64,000 bases of DNA from Diplodia intermedia (Eukaryota; Ascomycota; Dothideomycetes; Botryosphaeriales; Botryosphaeriaceae): NCBI GenBank assembly GCA_021495925.1, contig JAKEKT010000053.1, forward strand, positions 1 to 64,000. The letters run 5' to 3'. Below, piece by piece: positions 44,851 to 56,513 of this stretch; the first letter of the stretch is position 1, and every line of letters begins with the position of its first letter. Both the position numbers and the translations under genes were made by a program. Under the pieces are notes generated by a model. That model had not been told where the DNA came from, did no database searches, and was given only the letters and a program-made list of their open reading frames with translations.

Positions 44851-46195
44851 CTAGGAAACGGGCCGCAGATCCAACACCTGCGAGAGACATCCCCTTGGCG
44901 TTATCACGTCGGTGATCTCAAAGCCGCCCTTCCTCGCGATGTCACGATACTCATCCAACGTCCTCTCCTTGTTCTTCACCATGGTCAACATCCTGATGTC
45001 ACCATACCTGGCGAAGCTGCCCAGCCGCCCTTCCCTGACAACCATCTCCACCACCAACACCCTGCTCACGCCGGGCCTCATCACCATGACCTCCCTCACC
45101 CTCTCCAGAATCCTCACACACTTCTCATCATCCCAATTATGAAACACCAGCCTGAGGAAATACACCTCCGACGCCGGAATCTGATTGTCCTCGGCGAAGA
45201 AATCGCCCGCCCTCACGCTGACCCTGCCATCCGCCCAGCCCGCCTCGCCACCGCTTTCAAACCTCTCTCTGACCAACTCCGCCGTCGCCGGCAGATCGAA
45301 CGCGACGGCGCGCGCGCGGGGGAACGCGCGCAGGTAGTGCGCGACGAAGTCGCCCTGGCCGGCGCCGACATCCGTCAGCACGGCGTCGCCGCGCACCAGG
45401 GCGTCGCCCCAGGGGTAGTCGGCGAGCAGGCCGGGCGCCTCGGCGACGCTGAAGGCGCCGATGGCTTTGTGGAAGCCCGCCGTCAGCCCGCGCGCCTGCA
45501 TCGCCGCGTACGGCGCGTCGTCCGTGTCGTAGAAGTGCTGCGCCGCGCTGCGGTGGGTGGATGACGCCCCAACGGCGTCTGGGAGGGACGTGAGCATCGA
45601 GTAGTGCGTCGTGGCGTACTGGTCGACCCAGTTGTGCCATGTCGTCCAGTGGTCGGTGCGGAGGAGCGCGGAGGCGCGGTTGTTTTGCACTGTTGGCGGC
45701 GTGGGTGCTTGGCGCTGTGGATCATCGCTGGATGGGTTGTTGGCGTATGCGAAGAAGCCGAGCTCGTCGATGAGGTAGCGCAGCAGTTGGTGCGCGGCTG
45801 TGGGCTGCACGCCGGCGGCCGCGGCGAGAGCCGGGATCGTCAGGGGGCCGCGCTGCTCGAGGATGTCGGCGAACTTGTAGCGCGAGGCGCAGAGGAGGAC
45901 TTTGGTGCTTGTGGCGGCTGGAGTCGCGTCAGTGGAGGTGCGGGTGGCAAAGAGTTGAGTGATTCTCACCGAAAACAGCGTCCATGAAAAGGACTTGCGG
46001 AGGCGTGATGATCTGCTCGAGCTTGTGGAGCGTCTGGATCGTTTCTTCGATCTTGGTGCGCAGCGCTCCAGACTGCGCAGAGGTGTTGCCTGGGGACAGG
46101 CTCAGTGCGGCATCGACATCCTGCGCCAGTGGGCCCTCGAAGGCCTGGAGCGCCTGCTTAGCTGGCCCAAGAAGTTGCTCTAATTGTGCCTCCAT
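44851..46195 (-). CDS. SAM-dependent O-methyltransferase of the cluster
   Basis: Two exons, 46195-45970 and 45917-44851, giving 430 aa. The 52-bp intron has donor GTGAGA, branch CACTGAC and acceptor CCAG, and joins LFMDAVF to AATSTKVLL. Residues about 60-150 are the helical dimerisation/winged-helix region (GPLTIPALAAAAGVQPTAAH, LLRYLIDELGFF). DVGAGQGDF (258-266) is SAM motif I; AVAFDLP is the acidic loop; FLRLVFHNWDDEKCVRILER (about 328-348) carries the H-N-W-D-D-E segment whose His is the usual catalytic base of class II plant-type O-methyltransferases. It lies between the regulator and the NRPS, on the same strand as both. By comparison with GliM-like enzymes it probably methylates a hydroxyl on the peptide scaffold or its oxidised product. 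Confidence 0.88.
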
Positions 46196-47035
46196 GTTCG
46201 GTGGGAACGGGAATGTTGGGATGAGATGCAATGCAACCTTTTAAAATTGAAATCTGATCGAGTCCTGACCGTCAAAAATTCATCTGGAACATACAATGCG
46301 GGAAAGTAACGCTCAGCAACTGAGATAGGGAGAGGATGATATGTCTTACAGAAGCTTTCTCTCGTGGATGGATTGGATTGTTCGTGGCTGCGTGAATCCG
46401 GTCGGCGAATATTTGCGGGGCAAATCAGTCTTGTCCGGTCGGAGCAAAACTTCTCCTCTTTATGCACCGCATTTTCCCCGGGTTTACATTAGGAACACCG
46501 ACGGATGTGAGATTACTTACACGTTAAAATATGTCCCGAAGCATCCGTTACCGTTATAAGTGAGAAAGCTAAGACGCTTGAGATAACGTATTTCCATTAG
46601 ATTGTAGTCAGTTGTATACTGCTAAGTATACCATCTATGACCTACGAATATATCGATAAATGAATTTCTGAGATGCTTAGCGTGCTATAACAATGTTATG
46701 GGAGTTAGACGTGGTACGGTGGTGTTGAACTTTGTGGTAGGGCTAAAAGTTAAGAACTTGCGGGTGCTGGTAAACTTAATTACTGGCTGACAAGGTTTAG
46801 ACCTTTAAGCTTATACCTTTGTAGGCTGCATTTTAGGTAAAGCGCATTTGGTAAAAAAAAAAACTCGAGTATAGCACGGATGCCAAATATAGCATTTGAG
46901 ACCTGCATTGTGGAGCATAATGAGTTGGGTTTCAAAATTCAATCGGGCCACGAAAATGACATTCCACCTTCGATCACCTGTTTTGAGCAAGATTATTCTA
47001 AAGGAAGAAAAAGACGAAGATACAAAGCCCTTCGA
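46196..47035. other. Methyltransferase promoter and NRPS 3' region
   Basis: About 840 bp, with AT-rich sequence at 46560-46880 and no supported gene. It contains CCGGTCGGCGA (46398-46408) some 200 bp upstream of the methyltransferase start. Confidence 0.5.
46398..46408 (+). promoter_or_regulatory. CCGGTCGGCGA, candidate cluster-regulator site
   Basis: CCG-N5-CGA with G-T-C-G-G as spacer, which fits the TCG-S-W-N-N-S-CGR AflR consensus except for the first base. About 205 bp upstream of the methyltransferase ATG. Weak on its own, since a six-base pattern is expected about every 2 kb by chance. Confidence 0.25.
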
Positions 47036-50000
47036 CTAAACACCAACCTTACAGCGCCTCGCCAAATCTGCTGCAGTAGGGCAGTCAAAGATATCCCTCA
47101 AGCCCAAGCACAAGCCTCTCCTCTCACACGCGTCCAGTAGCCTCACGGCATCCATACTCTCGGCGCCCAGCTCCCAAAACGAGCGCATGCACCCAACATC
47201 CTTCCTCGACAAGCCCAAGCACTCAGCCATGGCCTCCCTAATCCGCACCACCACCTGCGCAACCGCTTCATCATCCGCACACTCCACAGCACCACCCAGC
47301 CGCACCGCGATCTCCTGCTCCTCGTCCAGTATCGACAGCCCCCCTTCACCAGCCCCCTCGCCACCACCACCACCCCGCCTCAACGCATCCACAACAGCCC
47401 TCACGCTACCGCCCGCGCTCCCATCCGACCCCAACACCTCCAACACCCCCATCAACGCCCCCACCAACCGCCCCGCCACCCGCCCCTCCACCACGCCCCC
47501 ATCCCACTCCACCTCCACCCTTAGCCCACCGCCCCCATCATCCGTAAACTCCACCATAACCGGAAACTTCGCCACCCCGCCGGGCCTCCCACCCCCGACC
47601 TCGACAACCCTTCCACCACCACCACCCCCCAACCCCAACCCCAACCCCTCCCGCCTCTCCGCCGCCTCAGCAGCAGTATGAAACGCAACAACGACCTGCA
47701 CAACCGGCCTCGCCAGACTCGGCCGCACCACCACCTCCGCACACCCGTCGCCGTCGTCCCGTTGCTGTTGCTGCCGCATCAGCAGCCGCCGCAGCACGCG
47801 ATGCGGCACCGCGTGCGCGCGCGCGGCGTCGCTGCGGCGCCTGACGGTATCGAGGAGCGCGGCGACACTATCGTCGTCGTCGTCGGCGTCGTCGTCGTCG
47901 GCGTCGGCGTCGTTGTCGTTACCGCATCCCTCCCACGGCAACGCCACGACGAGGCGGTCGAGGAACAGCCCCGGCAGCCCCTCGGTGCCGGGGTCGGTGC
48001 GCAGCGTCGTCGGCGCGCCGAGGGCGATGACGGGGGGTGGTTGGCGTCGTGATGGTGATGGAGATGGCGATGGGGCGTGCAGCGAGCGCAGCGCGAGCAG
48101 GGTCGCGGCGAGGCCGAGCTGGTGCATCGATAGCCCGTGCGAGGAGGCGAGGCGGGCGAGGGCGGCGGTGAGGGGGGCGGGGACGGCGCGCGTGGTGAGG
48201 GCGCCGCGGTAGGTTGCTGATGGCGGGTGCGGGGAGCTGGGGGGGAGGGGGAGGGCGGGGCGGAGGGTGGAGAGGGCCGTGCGCCAGAAGGTTGCTGTGG
48301 AGGGGGGGACGGGGGCGGAGGCGGAGTGCGTGGCGGTCCAGTGGGTCCAGTCGAGGTAGGAGAGGGGGGGTGGGTTGGCGGGGAGTGGGGCGTCGTCGCC
48401 GGTGGTGGTGATGTGGGTGTATGCGGTCGAGGTTTCGCGGAGGACGGTGGAGAGCGTTGGGCCGTCGCCGACGATGTGCGACATGACGAAGACGAGGGCG
48501 GTTTGCTGGGGCGTGACGGTTGCGGTGTGGAGTTGGATCAGGCTGTCGGTGAATGGGTCGAGTGGCTGCTGGATCTTCTGGGAGATGAAGGCGTCGACTC
48601 CGTCCTCGCTGCAGCGGGCGTGGCTGGGAGTGAATGGCTCGGAGAGCGAACGCGTGATGGTTCCGTTCTCTTTGTGGAAGCGGGAGCGTAGGACCTCGTG
48701 CCGCGCCACTGTCTGCTGGAAGGCGCGGCTCAGAGCGTCCAGGTCCACGGCGCCGTACACTTTGCAGGCGTAGACAATGTTCCACACGGGCGAGCCGTCG
48801 CAGAGCATCTGGTTCAGCACCATTTCCTGCTCCAGGTACGACGCCGGCATCCTGTCCAGCCGCGGCACCGGCTGCATGTCGATGAAGGGGATTCGGGCAC
48901 TGGGGGAAGCCTGGATGCTTGCCCTGTCCCGGTCCAGCTCGGCGCAGAGCTCGCGCAGGACCTGGTGACGGATGATTGTCCTGAGTGGCACTGTCATGTT
49001 CCAGAGCGCCGACAGCCTCTGGGCAAGCCGGATCTGCAGCAGCGAATGGCCGCCGAGGTCGAAGAAGCGGTCGAGGGCGCCGATTGGCGGCTGCGTCTGG
49101 TCCCGGCCCAAGAGCTCGGCCCAGGCAGCGGCAACAGCCCTTTCGGTTTCGGTGGCCAAGGGCTCCACCACCGAGTCGCGTCGCAACTGCGTCTGAGCCA
49201 GTTCCTTGCGGTTGACTTTGCCGTTGGGCGAGAGCGGCAGCGCGTCCAACGCAGTGATGTTGTTGGGCGTGCTGTACTCGGGACAATGAGCCCGCAGCCG
49301 CTCCATCAGCGCACGCGTGTCGACCGTCGCGGGCGTGACGAAAGCTCGCAAGGCGCTTCCGGCAACCACGACGGCGACACTGTCGACGCTCGGAGCCAGC
49401 CTCGAGATGGTCGCCTCGATGTCGCCGAGGTCGATGCGGAACCCTCGCAGCTTGACCTGGCTGTCGGTGCGGCCGATGATCTGCGTGTTTCCCTCCTCGT
49501 CCCAGCGGCCCATGTCCCCAGATCTGAACATCCTCCAGCCCGGCCGGAAGGGGTCACGCAGGAACCGGAACTCGGTCTCGTCGGCGTTGTTCCGGTAGCC
49601 GCGCGTGACCTGCAGTTGCGAGGCCACGAAGATCTCGCCGCTGACGCCGGTAGGGACGGGGCGGCCCATGGAGTCGAGGATGTAGAAGACGACGCGGGGG
49701 ATCGGCTTGCCCACTGATATCGGACCGTCGGGGCGGAGCGGATGTGCGTTTGTCATGAGCGTGGTCTCAGCCGGTCCATAGCTGTTCTGCAGAATCCTTC
49801 CCGGCATCCACCGCTGCGCCAGAGCCATTGGCAACGGCTCGCCCATCAGCGTGACAACCTTCAGGTTGGGATAGTCGGCGGGGTCCAGGTTCGCAACCAG
49901 AGAGGGAGTGGCGACAATTGCATCGACCTTGGAGAGGTGCGCGAGCGGGTCTGCCACGTCCTTGAGCACGAGCGTGGCTCCGTACAGCAGACTCGAAAAC

Positions 50001-53000
50001 ACTTCGGTGACGCAGCAGTCAAACCCAAGCGACAGCAGCTGAGCATTGCGCTGGCCGGGCTTCGACCGCAGCCTGGTCGGACCCCATGACAACACAGACA
50101 GGATTGGCTTGTGCTCGAGTTGCACCGCCTTCGGGAATCCCGTGGTTCCACTGGTGAAGAGTATCACGGCAAGGTCGTTCGGTCCAGCCCGGCTCTTCGG
50201 AACGACTTGTTCGTCTCCCTCCGGCTCGGCATCAGCCAAGATCGTTTCGACGTCCAACTGAAGCGCTCCTTCGTGCCCGGGGTGCCGTTGCCGAAGTGCA
50301 GCGCTCGGGTAAAGAACAACTGGAGGTTGGCAGAGAGACATCATGTAACTCTGTCTTTCCGAAGGAAATTTGTTGTCGACGGGACAATATGCGGCTCCTG
50401 TCCGAACCACTGACATGATTGCCAGTAACCAGTTGACTGAGCCATCAGCGATGATGCAAACGATGTCTCCGGCCTTGATGCCGTGCCGAAGGAGAGCTCG
50501 GGTAACCTGTGCTGTCTCGGAATTCAGCTGGTCGTAGGTAAGGCTGCGGTCCAGGCCTTCGACTGCACGGTAGCTGGAATATTGAGACAATGATAGCTCA
50601 AAGGCATCAGCAAGAGTTTCTGGTCCTTCGTAAGGCTCGTCAATAACGTCGGTGCAGTTGAGGCTGGCATGCATTTCTTCTTCACTAAGCATCATCTCCG
50701 CCACTCTACCCACGGAGTTGGCCGTGTCGGTCTTCTGCACGCTCAGGTCGCTGAGCGAGCGCAGAACATTTTCGAAGTGGCCAATCATACGCTCCACCAT
50801 TGACTCGCCAAAGCTTGAAGGGCGAAATACGAATCTCGCATCCAAGAATCCCTCAACGGCATCGACCATGACGGTAAGCGGCATCTCGGTAGTCTCAGCG
50901 ATGGAGATATCATAGGGGGCAGCGAGCCGCGGGTCAGACCACTGCTGTGTGGGGAAGTCGTACTGTATGGCCAGCAGAGTATCAAAGTAGTCGGTTCCTT
51001 TCCTTCCGGTAGCCTCCTGGACAAGAGAGTTGGGAGTCCACTGGAAGTCGAGGAGCTGACACATGGATCTGAAGACCTGCCTCAGGAATTCCGGGACGGC
51101 TGCATCTTGTTGAATCGTGACCGACATGGGCAGAGAGTTGATCAGAGGACCGACAATCTTCTCGACGCCTCCGAGTGGCAGGCTTCTGCCCGAAAGCACC
51201 GTTCCCAGTACCACCTTTTGAGAGTCGCAATATCGAGAGAGAACGACTGCCCATGCGCCGTACACGATAGCCGCCGTTGTCACACCATGAGCCTTGGCAG
51301 CTGCTTCAAGCGCGGCGACTTCGATGGAGAGCTTGCGATGTCTCTCCGACAGCGATTTGGAGGCCACATCTTCGGGGGGAGGAAGACGAAGGCGGGGTAT
51401 ATCTTCAACGTGCCCAAGCTGGTCTTTCCAGAAGGCTTTGGCAGCCTCCGAGTCGCGTTGGATCAGGCGGCGCATGCACCACGCAGCATCTGAGAACTGA
51501 GGGCATGGAGGGAGGCCTCTGCCGAGCAGAAGCTCCCCAAGATCGTTGAAAATGACGCTTGCCGACCAGCCATCCACGAGCGAGTGATGGACCGTCCAGA
51601 TGAGGCGACATCTGACGCCAGGCAAGATGATCACCCTTACGTTCGAAAGAGCCTTGTGATCTTGCTCGTCGAACGAAGTCAGCTCCTCCAGCTCGAGTTT
51701 CCTCGAAGCATCACCCAGCTTTTCCCACGCGTCCTCCGACGAGACCACGTCCTCCTGCCAGCGGACTTCAGCGTCTTTGTGCATCAGCTGGAGCGGCTCA
51801 GAAGACTGCAGGTGGAACGACGACCGCAGGATCGAATGTCTCTGACAAAGCTGCTTCCACGCCGTCCGGAGCCTTTGCGGAAAAGTCGAATCCAATCCGT
51901 GGTCGAACGACATCCCTATCCTGACGAAATTCAGCGACGGGTCATCGAGCGTCCCCCGCACCATGCGGACCTGCATGTCCGTCGCGGGAGCCACATCCGC
52001 AGCCCGAGATGCCTCCAACCCAGCCGCTTCAGCAAAGCGTCTCCGGTCATGGTCGTCGGCGGCGGCATCATCCCCATCGCAATCCCGCTGTTCCGGCTCG
52101 ACCGCCCGCACCGCCGCGGCGATGGCGGCCACCGTGTCCAGGGAGAAGACGGCCGCGACGTCAGTGTGGAAGCCCAGCTTCCGCAACGTCGACACCAGCA
52201 AGACGGCCGCCAGCGAGTGGCCGCCGAGCGCGCGGAACGAGGCCCCGTCGTCGACTTGTGCTTGAACGACCCGCAGCACCATGCAGACGGCGTGCCGCAC
52301 GGCCTCGAGCGGCGTCAGCGTCTTCCCCGCGTCGCGCACGCCGCGGAGGAAGACGTCGGGCGTGACGAACCGCGGCAGCCGCATGCCCTCGTGCAGCGCC
52401 GCCAGCGCCTTGCGGTCGACCTTGCCGTTCGCCGTCGTCGGGAACGCGTCCAGCCCGTGCACGACGTCGGGGACAAGGAAGGCTGAGGGAGATGCATCCA
52501 GTAGGCGATCGCGCAGCCCGTCGGCCGCGGCCTGTGGCGTCACGAAGGCGACGAGGGTGCCATTACACGACACGGCGGCGGCGCCCTGGACCTCGACTTC
52601 GCCGCCGCCGCCGCATGCCAGCAGCGCCGGCTCGACCTCGCTCTCCAGGTTGACGAGGAAGCCGCGGTTCTTGACGACGGCGTCCTTGCGGCCGCAGAAG
52701 ACGAGCCCGTGGCGCGGCGAGCGGCGGGCGTAGTCGCCGGTGCGGTAGAAGCGCCGGCGGCCTCCGCCTGTGCATTCCCGCTCGACGAAGGCGGCCCGCG
52801 TCAAGCGCTCGTCGTCGTAGTAGCCGACGGCGACGCCGGGCCCGCCGAGCAGCATCTCGCCCTCCCGGTCGTCGTCGCCGACGACCTCGTTGCCGGCGTC
52901 GTCGACCAGCAGCACGGTGCAGAACGAGATGGGGGCGCCCATGGCGATGGGCTGGCCCGGCCGCATCTCGTACATCAGCACCGTGCACGTCGCCTCGGTC

Positions 53001-53945
53001 GGCCCGTAGATGTTGATGAGCCGCCGGTGCGGCGCGGCGCTCCAGCTGTCGACGAGGAAGGGCGTCGGGTTCTCGCCGCCCATCATGATCAGCGACGTCT
53101 TTTCGTAGCCGCGCGACGCGTCCATGGCGTTGAGGATGCTGGGCGTCGTGATCCAGATGTGGCACGTCTGCGCCGTGTCCTCCAGTGTGGCTGGGCTGGC
53201 GAGGACGAGCGTGGCGCCGTTGCAGAGGCTGCTGAAGATGACGTAGGTGCATGCTGGGGTGCGTGAGCGCAGGGTGCGTTTGGGGCTGGCGGCGTTGGCT
53301 TTGCTTACCGTCAAATGCGAAGGAGAAAATCAACAGGACTCTGCTGTCGACGCTGGCATGCAGGTTGAAAGGGAGTGTGTTCTGCTCCGTGACGAGGGAT
53401 GAGATGGATCGTTGGTTGATGATGACGCCCTTGGGCTTGCCCGTCGAACCGCTGGTGAAGATCACGTACGCCCAGTCCTCGGAAATGCTTTCGGGTGCAT
53501 CTTCTTCGCGTGGAGAGTCGGGTGGCGTTGGCGGACTGGCCAGCACTTTGCCGTCGGCGGGTATGTAAATCACCTCTTTATCTCCGGGGCCGGCAAAAGC
53601 GTCTCGCTGTGTGGTGACGACAAACTTAGCTTTCACGCGGCCGAGCGTGTTCTCGATCCGGTCGTTGCCCCAGGTGTCTAGGTCGATTGGGACGTAACTG
53701 GCCCGCAGCTTGTGGATGGCCAGTAGTGCGACAATGGCGCCGATGCATCGTGTCGAGAGTACCGGAACCAGGTCGCCCCGTCCAATGCCATGATGCCGTA
53801 GCTGAAGGCTGAAGTTGTCGGATAGTTCGTCCAGTTCCTGATACGTCACTTGCTTGGACACACCGGGTATGGTGCTGTCCTCGAGCGCAATCGAGAAAGG
53901 GTGTGTCGCGGCCTGCTCGCGGAAGAGTTGAATCAGGCACTTCAT
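47036..53945 (-). CDS. Dimodular NRPS, A-T-C-A-T-C-T, probable diketopiperazine synthetase
   Basis: Exons 53945-53309 and 53253-47036; the 55-bp intron (GTAAGC, CCCCAG) lies inside the A1 core FAFD/ACTY. 2284 aa. A1: TSGSTGKPKG 164-173, GPTEAT 296, RTGD about 383. T1: LGGHSL, Ser559. C1: HHSLVDG 768-774, intact. A2: TSGTTGFPKA near 1246, GPAETT near 1372. T2: LGGHSL, Ser1616. C2: SHIVGD 1804-1809 followed by exactly 14 residues and Tyr1824. T3: LGAES, Ser2245. This is the GliP domain order, and SH-x3-D-x14-Y is the motif I recall for the terminal C domain that cyclises diketopiperazines. There is no thioesterase or reductase. Asp-rich and Gly-rich inserts lie in C2. Substrates are not predictable by eye. 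It is divergent from the P450 gene, with about 620 bp between starts. Confidence 0.93.
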
Positions 53946-54137
53946 TGTGACGAAAACAGAAAGTCGGAAGGCCCAACCAGCCAACACGTGGAGTTTGGCG
54001 GGGGATGCGTCGTGATTGACAGCGCACCTGGACCGGGGAATCTATTGCCGCCTTATCATCCCATCCCATCACGCTGAATCTTGGGATGAGCAGCGGACCG
54101 GCGTTCGGATGTTCAGTCCCGGCGCCATGGTTATCCT

Positions 54138-54148
54138 CCGGCTGCCGA
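54138..54148 (+). promoter_or_regulatory. CCGGCTGCCGA, candidate cluster-regulator site
   Basis: One base from the GliZ-type TCGG-N3-CCGA site and one base from the element upstream of the regulator gene (44033-44043). Its position about 190 bp from the NRPS start and 415 bp from the P450 start suits a shared bidirectional site. Inferred only. Confidence 0.4.
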
Positions 54149-54293
54149 AACTTCATCAACTGACTGGCTGCACACCGATCATCCCCAAGTTGAGCTCCGC
54201 ATGCAGGAACACACTCGCCCCATTATTGATCGGTCTCGGAAAATTCTAGTCGTCTGGAATACTGCGTGGGTGAAGATGGGTCGAGCAAGTTCT

Positions 54294-54318
54294 CCACAAG
54301 TCTCCACATATTTCCACG
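54294..54318 (+). repeat. Three TCCAC boxes at exact 10-bp spacing
   Basis: TCCAC at 54294, 54304 and 54314, within TTCTCCACAA, GTCTCCACAT and ATTTCCACGG. One-helical-turn spacing places all three on the same DNA face, as for cooperative protein binding. Confidence 0.5.
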
Positions 54319-54562
54319 GATAATATCGCCGGCGAATATTCACGGATCACAGTGCTTGGCAGACAACGGCCTGACATGACACTCACGCCGCCTTACTTCG
54401 AGCATTGCTCACGAGTATTGTCGCCAGGCTCTCGTATAGGCTTAATAAACTACCTCGTGTGTACCCTGAGTGGGTGAAGATCCATCGTCCCTCGTGGCCC
54501 TTCTCTGTTGCGTTCAATGCTGAGTAAGCAGACCTCGAGCCCACTAAAGCACGACTGCAGCG

Positions 54563-56370
54563 ATGGCAGATAACGTGCACGTGGCTATTTTTGTGGCTGT
54601 AGCTATTACAGCTGTTCTGGTGGTGAAAAGCCAAGCCGTTCGCAGGGTTGTTGATGTCGTCCTAAATGTAAGTTCATTGTACGTTGCGGAAACTTAAATT
54701 TATTTACAAATCCGTTATCGTCCAGGCAATTGTGTCTTGGCTATACTTCATTCCGAGCATTGAGAATGGGAAAAACATCAAAGGCCCAGCATACACTTTC
54801 CCGGATGGCCAGACGAAGGACAAGTTCTTCCGCGGGAGAGAGATGTCCCATGCGTGGAGCGAGAAGCACGGCAGCATCTACAGAATCTGGGCCGGATCGA
54901 CCCCAGAAGTGTAAGTCCAATCCGCCCATATCCATCTCACGACTGACAAGATACAGGGTACTCACGGACCCAAAAGACGTGCAGGCACTGTACAGCCACG
55001 CGTCCAACCATACAAAAGACACCACAGCAAACCTGGGATGGTTGTTCAGCCAGCTCCTCGGTCAAGCCGTCGGCCTAATCAACGGAAACCGCTGGACCAA
55101 GCTCCGCAAGACGCTCGATCCACTATTCTCCCACAAGCAATCCCTGCAATATCTCGACGACTTCAACGCCTCCGCTACAACCTACGCCAAGAGATTGGAC
55201 CAGTATGCTCTGGAAAAGAATAAGGGCGACGGTGTTGAGAAAAACTTTGTCGTCAACGCCTCCCAAGCTCTAATGCGCTTCCCCTACTACGAGGTCGCCA
55301 AGCTCTTTTACTCTAACCTCACCCAGCACGAGATCGACCGGCTCTGGGAACTGGGCCAGCTTTTCACCCAAGTCTTCGCCGGCGCCATGGACGGCGGCAT
55401 CAACCGCTCGCCCCTGACGAAGTTGCTCAACCGGCCGTCGTGGCAACGGACGCGGTCGTACATCGAGCAGTGGGAGGCCTTCACCCGCGAGTCCGTCCAG
55501 CGCCGCGTCGACGCCGGCATCAGCGACCCACTGGTTTCGCTGTGGCAGCAGGCCGGCGAAGACGAGACGGCCAGACAGGAGGTGCTGCACACGCTCGCAG
55601 AGTCGCTCTTCGCCAACCTCGACGTGACGACCCACGTCATCTCGTCTTGCGTCATCCTCGTAAGTCGATCCCATCAACACCCGAAGAGGAGGGGAGACTT
55701 ACAAACGGCGGCTCGCCCCCACCAGCTCGCCGACAATCCCGCCGTCCAGGCCGACCTCCGTGCCGAGTTCGCCCGGCACGCCTACGACATCACCGGCTAC
55801 CTCGGCAAGCGCGACACGCTGCTCCACTTCTGCCTGCTGGAGTCGCTGCGGCTGCAGCCGGTGCCGGCTTTCACGCTACCGGACAAGCCGCCGCGCGAGC
55901 GCATCGTCGGGGGGTATCGGATCCCAAAGGACGTACGTCAGACACCCGTCGCAAGGTTGATGGAAGCTGACCGGCTACAGACGACCATCCTGATCGACTC
56001 GTACGCGATAAATATCCGCAACCCCTTCTGGGGGCCTGACAGCCATCGATACAGGCCAAATCGATTCGCCTCCATCCCATCACAGCAGGTGCGTCGTGGT
56101 TTGCCATGTTTGCGTGTGTTTGGCTGACAGTTGGTCCCGCAGCTTCGATACAATCTGACTACTTTCGGGTACGGTGCGCGCAAGTGTCTCGGGTACAATG
56201 TTGGGGATAAGATGGTGCATGCGCTGGTGTTCCAGCTGTTCAGCCAGTACGACATCTCCGTGCGGCCGAACATGAAGCAGACGAGCGAGGAGCAGTTCAA
56301 GCGGGATACAACCAACTGGCTGGCGCTATACGATGTCGAACTATGTATAAAGCGTAGATGTCATGATTGA
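54563..56370 (+). CDS. Cytochrome P450 monooxygenase of the cluster
   Basis: Six exons: 54563-54667, 54726-54910, 54957-55659, 55726-55932, 55981-56088 and 56143-56370, giving 511 aa. All donors are GTRNGT-like and all phases agree. The N terminus VHVAIFVAVAITAVLVV is a single ER membrane anchor. LFANLDVTTHVISSCVIL is the I-helix, with a variant of A-G-x-D-T-T. ESLR (370-373) is the ExxR motif of helix K, RPNRF the PERF-like motif, and FGYGARKCLG (444-453) the haem loop with Cys451 as ligand. Microsomal, requiring a CPR partner. Divergently transcribed from the NRPS, so probably co-induced. Expected to hydroxylate, epoxidise or couple the diketopiperazine. The stop lies 143 bp from the convergent dioxygenase stop. 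Confidence 0.92.
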
Positions 56371-56513
56371 CGTCGGAAATCCCGACGACGCAAAAGTGCG
56401 GATCGCCAGTGGAGTGGTAATGCATCACTTTAAGCCACTGTCGGGGCAAGCCAGTGCCAGGCCCGTGTTCCAGACTCCAACACGGTCAATCTCCCACGGT
56501 ATACGTCCAAGTG

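Larger units (their letters stand above)
53946..54562. promoter_or_regulatory. Divergent NRPS/P450 promoter region
   Basis: 617 bp between two divergent start codons, so one region must serve both genes. It contains the CCGGCTGCCGA element (54138-54148) and a decamer-phased TCCAC triplet (54294-54318). No gene is seen inside. Confidence 0.6.

Noticed and set aside
47919..49717. Long frames on both strands inside the NRPS
   Set aside because: GC-driven shadows of the NRPS A2-T2-C2 region; composition is His/Arg/Pro-rich with no domain.
47036..53945. Predicting amino-acid substrates from the A-domain signature residues
   Set aside because: Hand alignment of positions around FDACTY and FDCCVT was ambiguous at several code positions; a profile-based tool is needed, so no substrate is claimed.
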